Source of the DNA: Numida meleagris | Taxonomy: Eukaryota; Chordata; Aves; Galliformes; Numididae | DNA: 64,000 nucleotides | Reading direction: 5' to 3' | Assembly (NCBI RefSeq): GCF_002078875.1 | Contig: NC_034410.1 | Location: 97,610,384-97,674,383, forward strand | Shown here: piece after piece, positions 39,909-51,251 of the stretch | How the letters are laid out: each line of letters starts with the position of its first letter | Position numbering within the stretch: the first letter of the stretch is position 1 | Notes under the pieces: generated by a model | Told to the model about the DNA's origin: nothing | Databases searched by the model: none | What the model saw: only the letters and a program-made list of their open reading frames with translations | Translations under genes and position numbers: made by a program

Positions 39909-39922
39909 TTTTTTTTTTTTTT
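39909..39922 (+). repeat. Poly-T run, 14 nt
   Basis: A plain homopolymer followed by CAG. It lies antisense to the gene. Confidence 0.85.
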
Positions 39923-40820
39923 CAGTTACTAATTATATCTCTGAGTTTCTCTCTCTTCCCTTGTCTCTCCTTAATTTTTCATTGTGGTACATGCAAAACT
40001 GTTCTGCTTTGAATGCAAAAATCAGCGGCCTCATTTTTTTAATACAGAAATGAAATAGCATACCACATCACATAGAAGCATATTGTAAAAAGTTAATTAT
40101 TCATATCTTTGTTTTGTATTTTCTGCTTCTCTGTCGATTGTTGAACTGTTCTGGAATAAATGCAATACTGACCAATACTGCATAGATAGCAGAGATCGTT
40201 AAATTTGTCAAAAGTTTAACCCTGTCAATTTATTCACATTGTTATTTTTATTAATGATTTTTGTTTCCATTCTCCATAATGAGATTAAGAAAAGTGCCCC
40301 CTGCTCCAACCTCAAACAGCCTCAAAGATATTCTGATGTGACGACACATCACTGAGCAAATTGATTATTTTTCATGCTAGGATGAATTGAACAGACTCTA
40401 GTGGCTGAAGTTAAACTTCGTTTCAGTCTCTTCACTGAAGAGATACTTGATGCTGACACTTGGCATCACGCTCTTCTTTCAACTATGGACCTGGACACTC
40501 ACATTTCCTAATCAGCTAGTTGTGTTCTTGAGGGATTTAACACAGATCCTGACATAGCTCTGTGACACCCACCTGTTTAACTCTACTGAATAAAATATAA
40601 ACTCCAGTCTCTACAGTGCACAACCTAACTATTTATGCTACTTAATCCTTCATAAGAGATAACAAGGGATTATTACTTTCTTCTAGGTCATGGGATTTAC
40701 TCCAGCTGATACAGACCCGTGACAGGAACATCTGCAACTTTGGGTATAGTGCCAGAGTAGCTGATGGACACAGATCTCCTTGGCAAGCCATTAGCGTCTA
40801 TGGCCTGAGTCATAGATAAC

Positions 40821-40900
40821 TATGTATTTATAAATATATATTTTTATATATTTATATAAAGAGAGAGCGTGCCACATATATATACAGCTATATATATAGT
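40821..40900. repeat. AT-rich TATA/ATAT low-complexity tract
   Basis: Irregular runs of TATTTATA, ATATAT and TATATATAG surround a short GAGAGAG piece. The tract adjoins the GC-rich patch that starts at about 40915 and may be the degenerate tail of that repeat. Confidence 0.8.
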
Positions 40901-40914
40901 TAGAAAGCAATCAT

Positions 40915-41175
40915 TCACCACTCACTGACCAAGGCACAGCACAACACGACGCCCCACCAGCACCACAAGATCTCACCCCACCAACTGATGCACTGCAACC
41001 CCCAAGCAGCAGCCAGGCCCCAGCCAACTCCCCACAGCTTTATGGCCTTCTGCGTGGTGTCACGTGGTGCAGAATGTCCCCCAGCCTAGTTCAGGCACTG
41101 CCCTGTCCTGCAGCAGCAACCAAACATCAGCGTGATCTTAATGCTGTTTGGGCTGAAACCAGGACAAGATGACAG
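40915..41175 (+). repeat. GC-rich repeat-derived patch, probably a relict of the hAT family at 62 kb
   Basis: This block is C-rich and compositionally unlike the surrounding AT-rich intron. Its right part, CAACCAAACATCAGCG, then TTAATG, then TTTGGGCTGAAACCAGGACA, lines up with the left part of the hAT element at about 62207-62265 (CAACCAAACACTGGTG, TAATCC, TCTGGGCTGAAAGCAGGGCA). No terminal repeats or transposase code are visible. An alternative is a decayed endogenous retrovirus LTR in minus orientation, because TGTCCTGGTTTCAGC at its edge resembles the start of some bird LTRs. Confidence 0.5.
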
Positions 41176-44100
41176 CATTACTCTGAGCATAACTGTTTAG
41201 CTCCAGCTCTTCTTCAGCTACTCTAAGGAAACTGTACTTACATTTAAAATCTGAGGTGTTTTGGATGTACTCTTAAAAACAGAAAACCTGACATTTGACT
41301 CGGAAATGTACTAGGCAAGAAAAAAAAGGAGGGAAAAGAACCAGTAGCTCCTGTGGCAGTCTTGTATCCTCTTAACATTTTCTTGTAACTATACTGTTTT
41401 ATAGATGAAACTGTCATTGCAAAAATGACAAATCTAACACATAAAAGAACAAAAATGGGCAATAAATCACAAGCGACACTCCAGCCCACTGGAATGCACT
41501 CAGTCATTGCAGCAGAAAGTAGGAAGATTTCCACTTGCTTTATGTTCTGCTCATCAGTGTGGGAAGATCAGGATCCCAGAACAACTGGTAAAAGAAATGC
41601 TGGGGCTACAGTATAGCAACAAGCTTGGAGTTTCACTTTTGAGAGTCAGATCATTCTCACTTAGCCTTCCCTATCATGCTAGAATAGCCCCATATTTCAC
41701 AGCAAAGAGGCTTTGGCTTTACACCATACAGGTGTTTGCTCTCCCTTTGATAACCATGCACAGCTCCCACTGATGCCAATTATGTTCAGAAGTATCAATA
41801 AAACAATAATATCTTAAAACTGTGCATTCAACCAGAAGAAATGTCTACATATACCTTTGTTATTACAAACAACACTGCAGTGTCAACTAGGAATTCATGG
41901 GGTCTCCATTACTCAAAGCAGCACTTCAAGTTTCTACACATCAGAATACATCTAAGCCAATGCTACAAGGTAAAGGACCAAGAAAAATGAACATGGATGT
42001 CTGTCCAGTCCATGCAGCTACACCATAAACTACATCAGTTCTGTCGAACAAACTAGATAAACAGAAAGAGTCTCTCAAATTCACGCTTTTCTTTCTGTGC
42101 TAATAAACAAACTGGAGTAATAAATCTTGAGTAAATCCCTTGACATCAAGAAAAATCCAATATTTGAGCTGAAGTTTTTCACTTTTACACTGGAATGGCT
42201 GATAACAGAATCTGACCCAGATGGTGATAAATGAATGTTACGTATCAAATTCACATCTGAAGAAATCTGTATATTTTATTATGCAGCTAACTTTATAATG
42301 GAGGAGAAACCCACTGGAACTACTTTTACGATTCCTTTTTAGCATGGTTTTAAAATATGCTGCTTAAGGTATGCAGGGTAAAATTCATAGGAGCTTTAAG
42401 ATAGTCACTATCATTAAAAAAATACTTTTAATTCTTAAGTACCAGTCATTCTACAAAATTTCTGACATATCTTATTCTGATTTGTACCAAAAACTTTATC
42501 TATGAAAGCTGTACAATACAGAACTCCCACTTCCAGCTGCATGTGTAATTAACAATGGGTAGTAAAAAGGGCGTTCTATGGAAATCAGTCTTAATAACAT
42601 CTAGCAAAGTGGTGGCTGCTCCACTAAATCACAAATGGAAATACTTTAATTTAAATATAAGTAGCTCAGACATATTTCAACAATTAAGAAAATGCCTGAA
42701 AGAATGAACATCCTAATCACAATTCCAAGCATGGTATTTTATCAGAATGCAGACAGAATAAAATAGACGAGGGCCAAGTGAATACCAAAAATGGCCAATT
42801 TAAGCCTATTACATGAAATGTCTCTTAGAAAATAGTGAAGCAAAATGCAGATGCTTTCAGGCTTTCATGGAAACATGAATTTGTTATTCAAAAATAAAAG
42901 TCAATATCATAGTCACTTCTAAGTGGTAACTTCTTGAAAAATCCTATAAACGCTTTGAAATTGTACTGTAAAAGTGTATTAACTGTATTTGTTTGTGCAA
43001 ACATGGAGACTGCATCATGAGGACTATTATGCTTCATGTACACACAGTCTTCTCTCCTGGCCAAGAGATAATAAAAACTTTCCCGTGCTACAAGCTCCAA
43101 ATGAGTACTAAAGCAAGGATTGGCTGTAGAGATATTTAGGGCAAACAGCAGGTAACCCTATGGCTGGCTATATGAAAATGAGGGAGAAAGGAAAGACAAA
43201 GAGGAACTAATGCATTGTTTATAAACTTATTCATCAGTAAGCGCCAGGATGTGTCGATGATGGAGACAGTGTGTGAGAGTTGGCTTGAAAGCCAAGCTGT
43301 ATTATCACGGTTTTCTGAAGAAGAAGACCTTTCAAAAAAAGTAACAATGTTCAGGAATGCAGCCAAGATTTTAAATTTCCATTATGCAAGAAGCAGCAAC
43401 TTCCCACCAGAGAGAAAAAAAGAAAATCCCAACCCTGCCCTCCTGACCACAAATTACACAGCTCCTCAAATGTGAAAAAATAAACATAATTTCTTGATCA
43501 CAAATGTGATTACTCTGGTGTTCAACAGAGAAGCAAGAAAAGACATTAAGTAGAAAATGCTCTGCAATTTTATTTAACAGCTACACCTATAAGCCTTGTG
43601 GTAGCTACAGCTGGCAACAGCCCTATGACTTTCACATAAAGAAGCCTTTTTACAGGCAGATCCTTTCCACAGCCTGGGAGTCTGCAGGTGAGAAGGGGAG
43701 GGAGAATTAGCACCATTCCCTGTTCTCTCATGCCTACCCCAGCTCCCGTGCATCTCCTTTAAGAAAGTCTTTGGGTTCCTCATGGGCACTGCAGGTACCA
43801 CAATTGCCTTACTACCCTGAGGGCTCCTCCACAGTCTGCCTCTAGAAAAGCACGAGTTCCTCTTACTATCATGGGAACAACCACGTGGGCAGGGTGAAAG
43901 GATTTACACTGCCTGTTGTGGCAACTGAGAAGGAAGATGAAGGCTCTTCCCTTTTCATCACATGGTCTTTATAGAATGAGAAGGGCTTGTAAAAATCAGG
44001 GGAACTATTTCAGAGACTTTTTAATACATTTCACAGACAGCCATGAATGCTGTTACGTATCATTTGATACTTTGTCCATATACAACTAGTTTCTGACTGT

Positions 44101-44301
44101 AATGTTATAATGTGATGGAAGGCACAGCGATAGTATGGGGTGACGCCATCCTAAATTGCAGCAAATGAGAATAAGCCCAAATGCAGCAGCTATAGACACA
44201 TAAACAAAGGAAGAAAAAATCTGCTTATCTTTGGAAGGCCTCAGGTACGCAGGGATCTCCAGAGAGATCCCCTTGCCTCCCCTGCCAACCTTCAATGAGG
44301 T

Positions 44302-44337
44302 CTGGGAAGGGATGGATCCTGGCTCCATCCCTTCCAG
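44302..44337. repeat. 12-bp inverted repeat, 14 bp with one bulged G
   Basis: GGAAGGGATGGA at 44305-44316 and TCCATCCCTTCC at 44324-44335 are exact reverse complements with a 7-nt loop. The stem extends outward by CT/AG if one G is bulged. Confidence 0.88.
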
Positions 44338-47300
44338 TCACTCAGGTGCAATGCATGCACCTGAGCTCCCCTGGGCTGGCCCTGCCTTCCCACCAGGTGC
44401 TCAACCACTGGTTCAGGCCATGTCTTAGTATTTCTGCTACACTGGCATAATAGATTTATTTATTTAAGAAAAAAAAATAAAAAACTCACAGATCTGACAG
44501 ACAATCAGAATGCCAAAGCAATGCACCACCAGCAACAAAGTAAGCAATACTTTGCTATATGTTAGCTATGATACGTGTTTGTTAGCTATATCTCTGTTCT
44601 CTCATTGTTAACTACTGTAGATATTTCCCTCTTGCAGAACAGATCTGTCCTCAGGAGGTCCCTGTAGCTACTCAGATCTGCATTAAAACAAATTAAAAAA
44701 AGGAAAAAGAAAGAGATGAAAAACATTTACTTCTCCATCTGGTAAAATATATAAGCTTATTTGAATCCTGAGATGAAGAAATAAAAATTGCTGAAGTTCA
44801 AGAGATGCTGTTAGTCTATTCAAAGCTTTATTTGTACTCGCAAGTAAATCACTGAGCTATAAAAATGTATGTGGACAGAGCTTCCAACAGAGCACTAACA
44901 AGAACAAGCTAGTACTTCCTAGCATCATACATCCATTATTCTGGTTAGTTCTTATGTTATTCCATAATACAAATTTACATGCAACAATTTCGTCCTGATT
45001 GACACAGCAACTTGGGCATTAGGTATTTTAGCTTTGTCATATAAAACACCTATCACAACATTAAAATCTGTTCTAGACACGCCACTAATCCTCTTTTCTT
45101 GAGGTGAATCATTTGCCTGTCACTTGTTGAATACAGGAGAATCCAGATGCTAAGGATCTGAACTCCCCTTGACCCTCAGGCACCCCAGTAGCAATATTCA
45201 CACACTAGCCAAGATTGCCAGTGTTCTTGAGAAAGACAATGATTTTATCACCTGTTAAAAATGATGATGGACTACGTCTAACTTCCCCTCTTGCATTTTC
45301 CAAACTCATCTTAAGTTTTAGGTATTTTTTTTAGTGCATTTTCCTTCTGTTCGAAAATAAAAGGGTTTGCAAATGCCATAAAACACGTTTCTTTCCCAAC
45401 AAAATAAATAATTTCCTCGAGTTTGTAAAGATTTCAGTACATTCTGAACTGGCCTTCAAGCCCCACTCAGCCCAGTAATTGTCTCACTTCTACACTGAGT
45501 TTATTTGACAATTAAATTTAGAAACCTTACAGCTCTGTTCATTTTCATGTCTCACACCCTAGGTTATTTTAAGACTTGAATTCATGTATGACATAACGAG
45601 GGAATTGGTTTTACTTCTTCTTAAATTTTATGCATTTTGAAATGTTGCCAGAAAATGTGACCTTCCCAACACACCGCAGTAAAAAAAACAAAAACAACCA
45701 ACATTAATGCAAGGTCTTTGTTCTAATTCATACATGCAATTTGCGAACCTTAAATAAATGACTTAAATATACTAGCGTGTTTATCTAATAACAGAAAAAA
45801 AAAAAGCAAGTACACAGGTAGATATCTATATTTAAACTATGCTTGAATTTACAAATGGAGTGAGGCTAGATCTCTTCACATTAGGCTTGAAAGAACATTC
45901 CACAGATCACACACATAATGGGAACATGCAGTGGAGTTGTACATACGGCCATGCGAGTGTGCGTTTCGGTGCCAAGCACACAATTTCATTTAATGGAGCT
46001 GAAGAAAAATTTATAAACAAAAAGAAACTTTTAACACAGAAAACTATTTACGAGCAGAAAATGAAGAAATCATTAGGGAAAAGGAGCCAAAGAAAAGGAG
46101 ACAAGAATGGGCATGATGACTTGTCTAAACTTGAACTTCTGACCTGTTAGTTGGTCGTCGCCTGCAGCAGGGGCGATGCGAATGTATGGTGTTGTAAGCT
46201 GAGTCACGATTATCGCAGCTAAGGCAAAGGAAGATTTCCAGGTCAGCATGCATGAGGGAAAAAAAAGCCAGACTGAAGCTAGGCCAGCAAGAAGAATCTT
46301 GGTCAATAGTTTATTGTCTGAACTTCTTATAAACAAAAAAGAAAAGAAAAGAAAAAAAAAAACACCACAAGTTTCTTTTCATCTTCAGTTGTTAGTTTGG
46401 TTACTGTGGATTAATGAGCTTTTGTATATGACTTTCCAGAAGAGGACTCAAAGCACATTATTTACATAAAATGCGTTTGAGGAAACTGGAGACTGTTTGG
46501 CTCTGCTGATTGCAGCACTGGGCTTTCTAAGTGCAAGTCCACTGCCTATTCAGATTACTCTGGTCTTAACTTCCCTATCTAATTTGTACTCATTTCACAT
46601 TTTATCTTCTCATTTTACTATATTTTTCCTATATTTCTTGTTAATATAATTCTCATGTAAATGCTCTTAAGCTACCTTAGATTCATTTTTATTGTACCTA
46701 CTTAAGTCTTTGCTCTGAAATTGCACACGCTACCCATACACTTAACTTTCAGCATTCAAAGAAGGACCACTGGTAGTTATCACCTTTGAGATCAATCACC
46801 TGTAGCTGATTGAGGTCTGAATTGTACGTGAGTTCATGTTCTGCCACTACGACAAGAAAAAGCTGAAAAACTCAGACTGACTGTGTGCTCCAAGTACCCT
46901 GAATTTTTTGTCAGAGCTGTAACAATCTCTGACTGTTACAGATAACTATTACCATGGCTCACAGTAATAAGATCTTGTACTTCTTTATTTGCCATTATGA
47001 TTGCCTCTAAATGGTTAAGCACACTACGATACATATATATTAAAGAATATAAAAAAAAAATTAAAAGGTCAGATCCAACATGATGCAGCTGGAGAATGAT
47101 GCAAAGCAAAAATATTGGAAAATTAAGGAGAAAATTATATGAAAGATCGCTAATTTACATAGAACAGCCTGGGTGCTATTAGAAATGTGGCAACGAGTGA
47201 GGAAAATAGATCATCTACCATCTGCAGACAATTAAACTCAAAATTGCTGCTGCATAATATTTTGAAATATCCCTCTGCAACACTGAAACGCAGTGTTGAT

Positions 47301-47684
47301 AGTAGCTGCTAGAGTAGTGTTGCTATTGAATTTAAAATATTATAATATTCTTTTCTCTCTCATAATTAATGAAAGCCTTCCAATATCACAAAATTTGAAC
47401 AATAATGTCTCCCTCTTGAGAACTGGAATCCTAGGAGATAGCCAAGATGTCTCTATCCAGACAGCGTTGTAAGTCATATCAGGAAATACAGTCTTAATAT
47501 AAATCACAAAACACCATAAAGTTGATAGCAATAAACTTGGAAGGGTTCTGGAATGTTTTCAAGTTCGTCTGCCGAGATTTCATAACCATTTAGCTTGAAG
47601 AAAGAGTACATATATGAAAGCCATATTTCAAACAAAATACGACAACCTTTATTACCACTGGTATGAAAATTTCTTCCCGATTTT

Positions 47685-47700
47685 TGTTTGTTTGTTTGTT
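47685..47700 (+). repeat. (TTTG)n microsatellite
   Basis: About four units of TTTG inside the 20.9-kb intron. Confidence 0.85.
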
Positions 47701-49620
47701 TAATTATCTTGTCAAAAGTAATGGGAGTGGAAACCCTGCAGTCTCCAGATTTGTATATACACCAAATACTCACAGAGGTCCTAGAAGGCTTTCTCTACAG
47801 ACAACTAAGAACAGAAGATTCTACATCACAAGAATACGCTGTCTGATCCTTCCCCAAGCATAGTCAGTGGCAAAGGTTCCCTCTGACTTCAGCAGAAGCT
47901 GGAGGAGATCAAAATCCAATATTCTGATTCTAAATTACAATTGATGGAATCAAGATTTTTATATGATCTCAAAAAAGGTGATGGTGGGGGGGGTCTTGTC
48001 TCAGTGCAAGTGTGGTGACTTCTGACCCACAGAAAGTAAGCATGGGGCACCGAAGTCTGCTTTTCTCTTTATCTACTGGATTTAAAGGGGAAAAAATATT
48101 TATAATTAATATTGCATTACAGGTCTCACAGTCTACATTTAAGTTTTCAAAAAATAATACAGTTTGAAAACATAATAGAGATACTTGTTTTATAAACATG
48201 GCGATCAGTGCTTTTCAGAAGCCCCTCTGGAAAGTTTTGCACCAGGGATTATAACTGCCTTTGAGGGCACTTCTGACCTCAGAGTTCTCACAATAACCCC
48301 TTGTATGATTTTACAGGCTGCACAAAGGTATTACGAACAATTCTGAAAGCAGTTTTCAAAGCAAAAAAGTACAGAGATTTGTTTAAAATAAAAGCTGCAC
48401 TTCTCATATCTCCTTTGTCAGATGTGTTACCTTGTTGCTATGGAAGCTGTTCTCATCCACAAAGTTGCCCTAACTTCTCAAATGAGAGAGTAAGGTTTTT
48501 CAGTCAGTCAAGTAGTTGAAACAGTTGAGCATCCATTAGTGATTAGGACTACAAATCTTCAAATAATCTAAAACCCATTCCCCTAATCACCTATTATGAT
48601 TCGTGAGGCAATGTAATCTGCTCCTGGCAACATCAAAACTCCCAGAAAACAGGACAGGATTTCATTTTAACCTGATATTAATATCGTTTATATTTTATTA
48701 GGCTTTAGTGAAGACATTTGAAAGTTTGCTATGGTTTAGTAAGCATTTAGTAAACTGGAAATAAAACTTCTTCCTTTGTTTTTGGAAGAAAAAAAAGGAA
48801 ACAGTTTGAAGAGATATAAAAAGTGTAGTCCTCATATAACGAAAGATCCAGCCATTCAACAGAGGCAACCATGTGATAATATTTATTTTTCAGTAACGAG
48901 ATTCTAATCCATCATGTTTAGATATAGTGGAGGTGGTAGAACCATAAAGTCTGTATGGAAATGGAATCATGGTGAAGCCAGCTATGCTGAGAATATTCAC
49001 TTCGAGATACAATGAAGCATTTTTTGTGTCACAGTTTTACCAGGTGCCCAAACTGCAAGGAAGTATTATCTGCACTTTCATAGCAGTATTTCCTTTCCTT
49101 TTCCCCTATTAAAATCTCCACATAATCATATTATCCCAGCTCCTCTTTTTTCATGCCTGGAAGCTGGCACTAGCTAGAGGTGCTAAAAAGATGAGACTAC
49201 AAACATAATCACAGACAAGTTCTAGCCTTCAAAGTTAAATATATCAGCAATACGTTTATCTTTCCTGTTTGGGGATCAAACTCATAGCTGACAATGCCTC
49301 GACTATACCAACTTGCTCACAAATGGCAGTAAGATGTGCTGACATTCCAATAAATAGAGCTGTTCTATACCATGAAAATGAAGAACATGATTTCTCTACT
49401 TTTCCTTTACAAAGCAATAAAGATAATTGCTTATGAGGAAGGGGTGATTTTTCACTAATATATATGCAGCTACTTTGCACTCTGCAATTGGCAATTTGAC
49501 AAAGCTATTATATATAAAAATGCCCAAAATATTGAGAGATCATATAAAAACCCCCAGAATATATGTAAGAGAATGTCTTCAAGTAAACAACTAGAAATTA
49601 GTAGCACATTTATTATTAAG

Positions 49621-49639
49621 AACAAACAAACAAACAAAC
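49621..49639 (+). repeat. (AAAC)n microsatellite
   Basis: About five units of AAAC, roughly 150 bp from the 37-bp exon on its downstream (intronic) side. Confidence 0.85.
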
Positions 49640-49793
49640 TTCCTAAATCTCAGCTAGAGACACAAATGAATCCTTTAAAATTCTGTGATAGATTTAATGA
49701 TGTCTTGTAGCAACGTAAAACAGTTCTGGAAGACCAAGTGAAGGAAAGGTCAACAGTTTGAATTACAGAATACATCACATAATATGAACATAC

Positions 49794-49830
49794 CTTTTGT
49801 GGCTACCCTGACGCAGTCAATTTTGGTTTC
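49794..49830 (-). CDS. PTPRM: PTPRM 37-bp exon between the last FN3 repeat and the stalk
   Basis: This short exon lies 1,147 bp downstream of the FN3 exon in transcript direction. It has a polypyrimidine tract and acceptor ending TTACACAG and the donor AAAAG|GTATGT. It starts in phase 0 and encodes ETKIDCVRVATK plus the first base of a glycine codon, which the next exon completes. The human protein continues from RANG into ETKIDC at this same junction, so the order and phase agree with the known gene. The peptide forms the end of the last fibronectin domain before the membrane-proximal stalk. It is too short to call from open reading frames alone. The call rests on splice sites, exact phase continuity with both neighbours, and the match to the family sequence. 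Confidence 0.94.
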
Positions 49831-50977
49831 CTGTGTAAAATAAAGAGGAAAAAGGTCACATCTTGTGTTTCTAAGCAGAGAAAGCCATCCATGCTTTGAC
49901 TTTTAAAAAGTATTGATAAAATGCAAGACAAATGCTTGCTTAGTGTTCTCTGTTACATATTTAACTTGTTATAAAGGAGCTCCAATGTGCTTTCACAGTA
50001 TGCACAAACACTGCTTCGGTATGTTACGTAGACATTTCAGTTAGTATTACTCTAAATAAAGAAAATAGGTGCAAGATTCACAAAAGCACAGGCAAGTGTT
50101 CAGCTTTTTCACTTCAGTAACTTAATGACCTTGGGAGATATTTCTTTTTCTTACAGGTAAGTATAGTTCTAAGCATCATGCTAGACAATTTTAGAAAGAG
50201 AAAATAATCAATGACGTTTCACATTTCTGCACTGTCAGTGCAATGTGAAAGAGGGACCATTACGGTTTCTGGCAGAAAACATTTCCAGGCTGTCAGCACA
50301 GACAGCCAAAGCTTATCAAGAATTGAAGGGCTCTGGGTAGGTCTGTCCAGGAAATGAAAAACAATTCCAGTAAGAATTAGCCTGATGAAACATGATCTGT
50401 GAAGGCCTTTTTACACACTTTCATTTCAGCTCCATCTACTTATTTTTCTTTTACTGATTGCAGAAAGGAAAAGAATAAAGATTATTTCTAATTCAGCCAG
50501 GGCAACCAAATGAGAAAGTGGGAGTTGAACACATTATAAACTAAGGTAATGGGATTGGACAGGCCAAGACAGATGTGCTGAAAGCCACAATCAAGTTTGG
50601 CTTAAATTTAACAAACGGAATCACAGCACTCCTTTTATCTTTGAAGCAGGAAAACAAAAACAAAAACAAAAAAGATGAAAAGCCAATACATTAGGCTCAT
50701 TGGACAGCTTTTAGATAATGGCAACAACAACAAAAATGGGAATGCACTACTTTGTTTACTCACTATTGACAAAATGTGCTGTTTTCTCCTCCTCTTTCTG
50801 TAACCTTTAATCATTAAGCAATACCGTGTCAGGAAAACTGTTATTTTTAAAATTCAGTGTGTTAAATTTCACAGTTACTTCATTTTCTCATTAGCAATTA
50901 CACTGCACATCTTGGCAGTTGTTGCCAATTATCTATTTACATACAGTGTATAAAACCACACCTGTCATAAGACTTAC
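49831..50977 (-). other. PTPRM: PTPRM intron between the FN3 exon and the 37-bp exon (1,147 bp)
   Basis: A short complete intron that starts GTAAGT and ends with a pyrimidine tract and ACAG. It contains an A-rich (CAAAAA)-like simple repeat near 50.65 kb and otherwise no recognisable element. Confidence 0.93.
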
Positions 50978-51251
50978 CCCATTGGCTCTGCTAGCAGCTT
51001 GAAAATAGATGCTGTAGCTCTTATGGGGAAGAAGAGGAGTGTTCCAGAAGCCACTGTAGGTTTTGTTATCACCAATAGTAAAAGGCTGAGCAGCTTGTAA
51101 TCCATTGGCTGGAATCTCTGCAGCAAAGTAGTACCGGGAATTCAGAAGTGAGGCATTCTGGAAATGAATGGGCACTGGGTAGCACTTCAGGATCTCAGTT
51201 GTCTTTTTGGTCCTCCGTGGGCGTTCCTCTTCAACAACTATTTGATAGACA
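50978..51251 (-). CDS. PTPRM: PTPRM exon, membrane-proximal fibronectin type III region (274 bp)
   Basis: This internal exon of receptor protein tyrosine phosphatase mu, a homophilic cell-adhesion receptor, encodes part of the last fibronectin type III repeat of the ectodomain. The 5' side is a long pyrimidine tract ending CTCATAG. The first base completes a split codon, followed by 91 codons from VYQIVVEEE to AASRANG, and the donor reads GGG|GTAAGT (phase 0). The protein matches what I know of human PTPRM almost residue for residue, including KCYPVPIHFQNASLLNS and TIGDNKTY. Two N-glycosylation sequons are visible (NAS and NKT). An RPRR cluster near the start fits the RXRR furin pattern, and receptors of this subfamily (R2B) are known to be cut by furin-like enzymes in this region. 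The frame is intact. The paralogues PTPRK, PTPRT and PTPRU are less likely because the neighbouring transmembrane exon is specific to PTPRM. Confidence 0.96.

Larger units (their letters stand above)
28895..49793 (-). other. PTPRM: PTPRM intron between the 37-bp exon and the transmembrane exon (20.9 kb)
   Basis: This is a complete intron bounded by AAAAG|GTATGT and CCATAG|GGGC, with the phase preserved across it. It contains two CR1 pieces (31.4 and 32.8-33.3 kb), a small tandem duplication near 30.85 kb, two adjacent inverted repeats at 33.9 kb, an AT-rich tract with a repeat-like GC-rich patch near 41 kb, another inverted repeat at 44.3 kb, and short simple repeats. Between these I see only AT-rich unique-looking sequence with no recognisable coding or RNA gene. 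Confidence 0.9.

Noticed and set aside
40860..41166. Solo LTR of an endogenous retrovirus in minus orientation
   Set aside because: The edge TGTCCTGGTTTCAGC is LTR-like, but the body aligns better with the hAT element at 62 kb. Kept only as an alternative.
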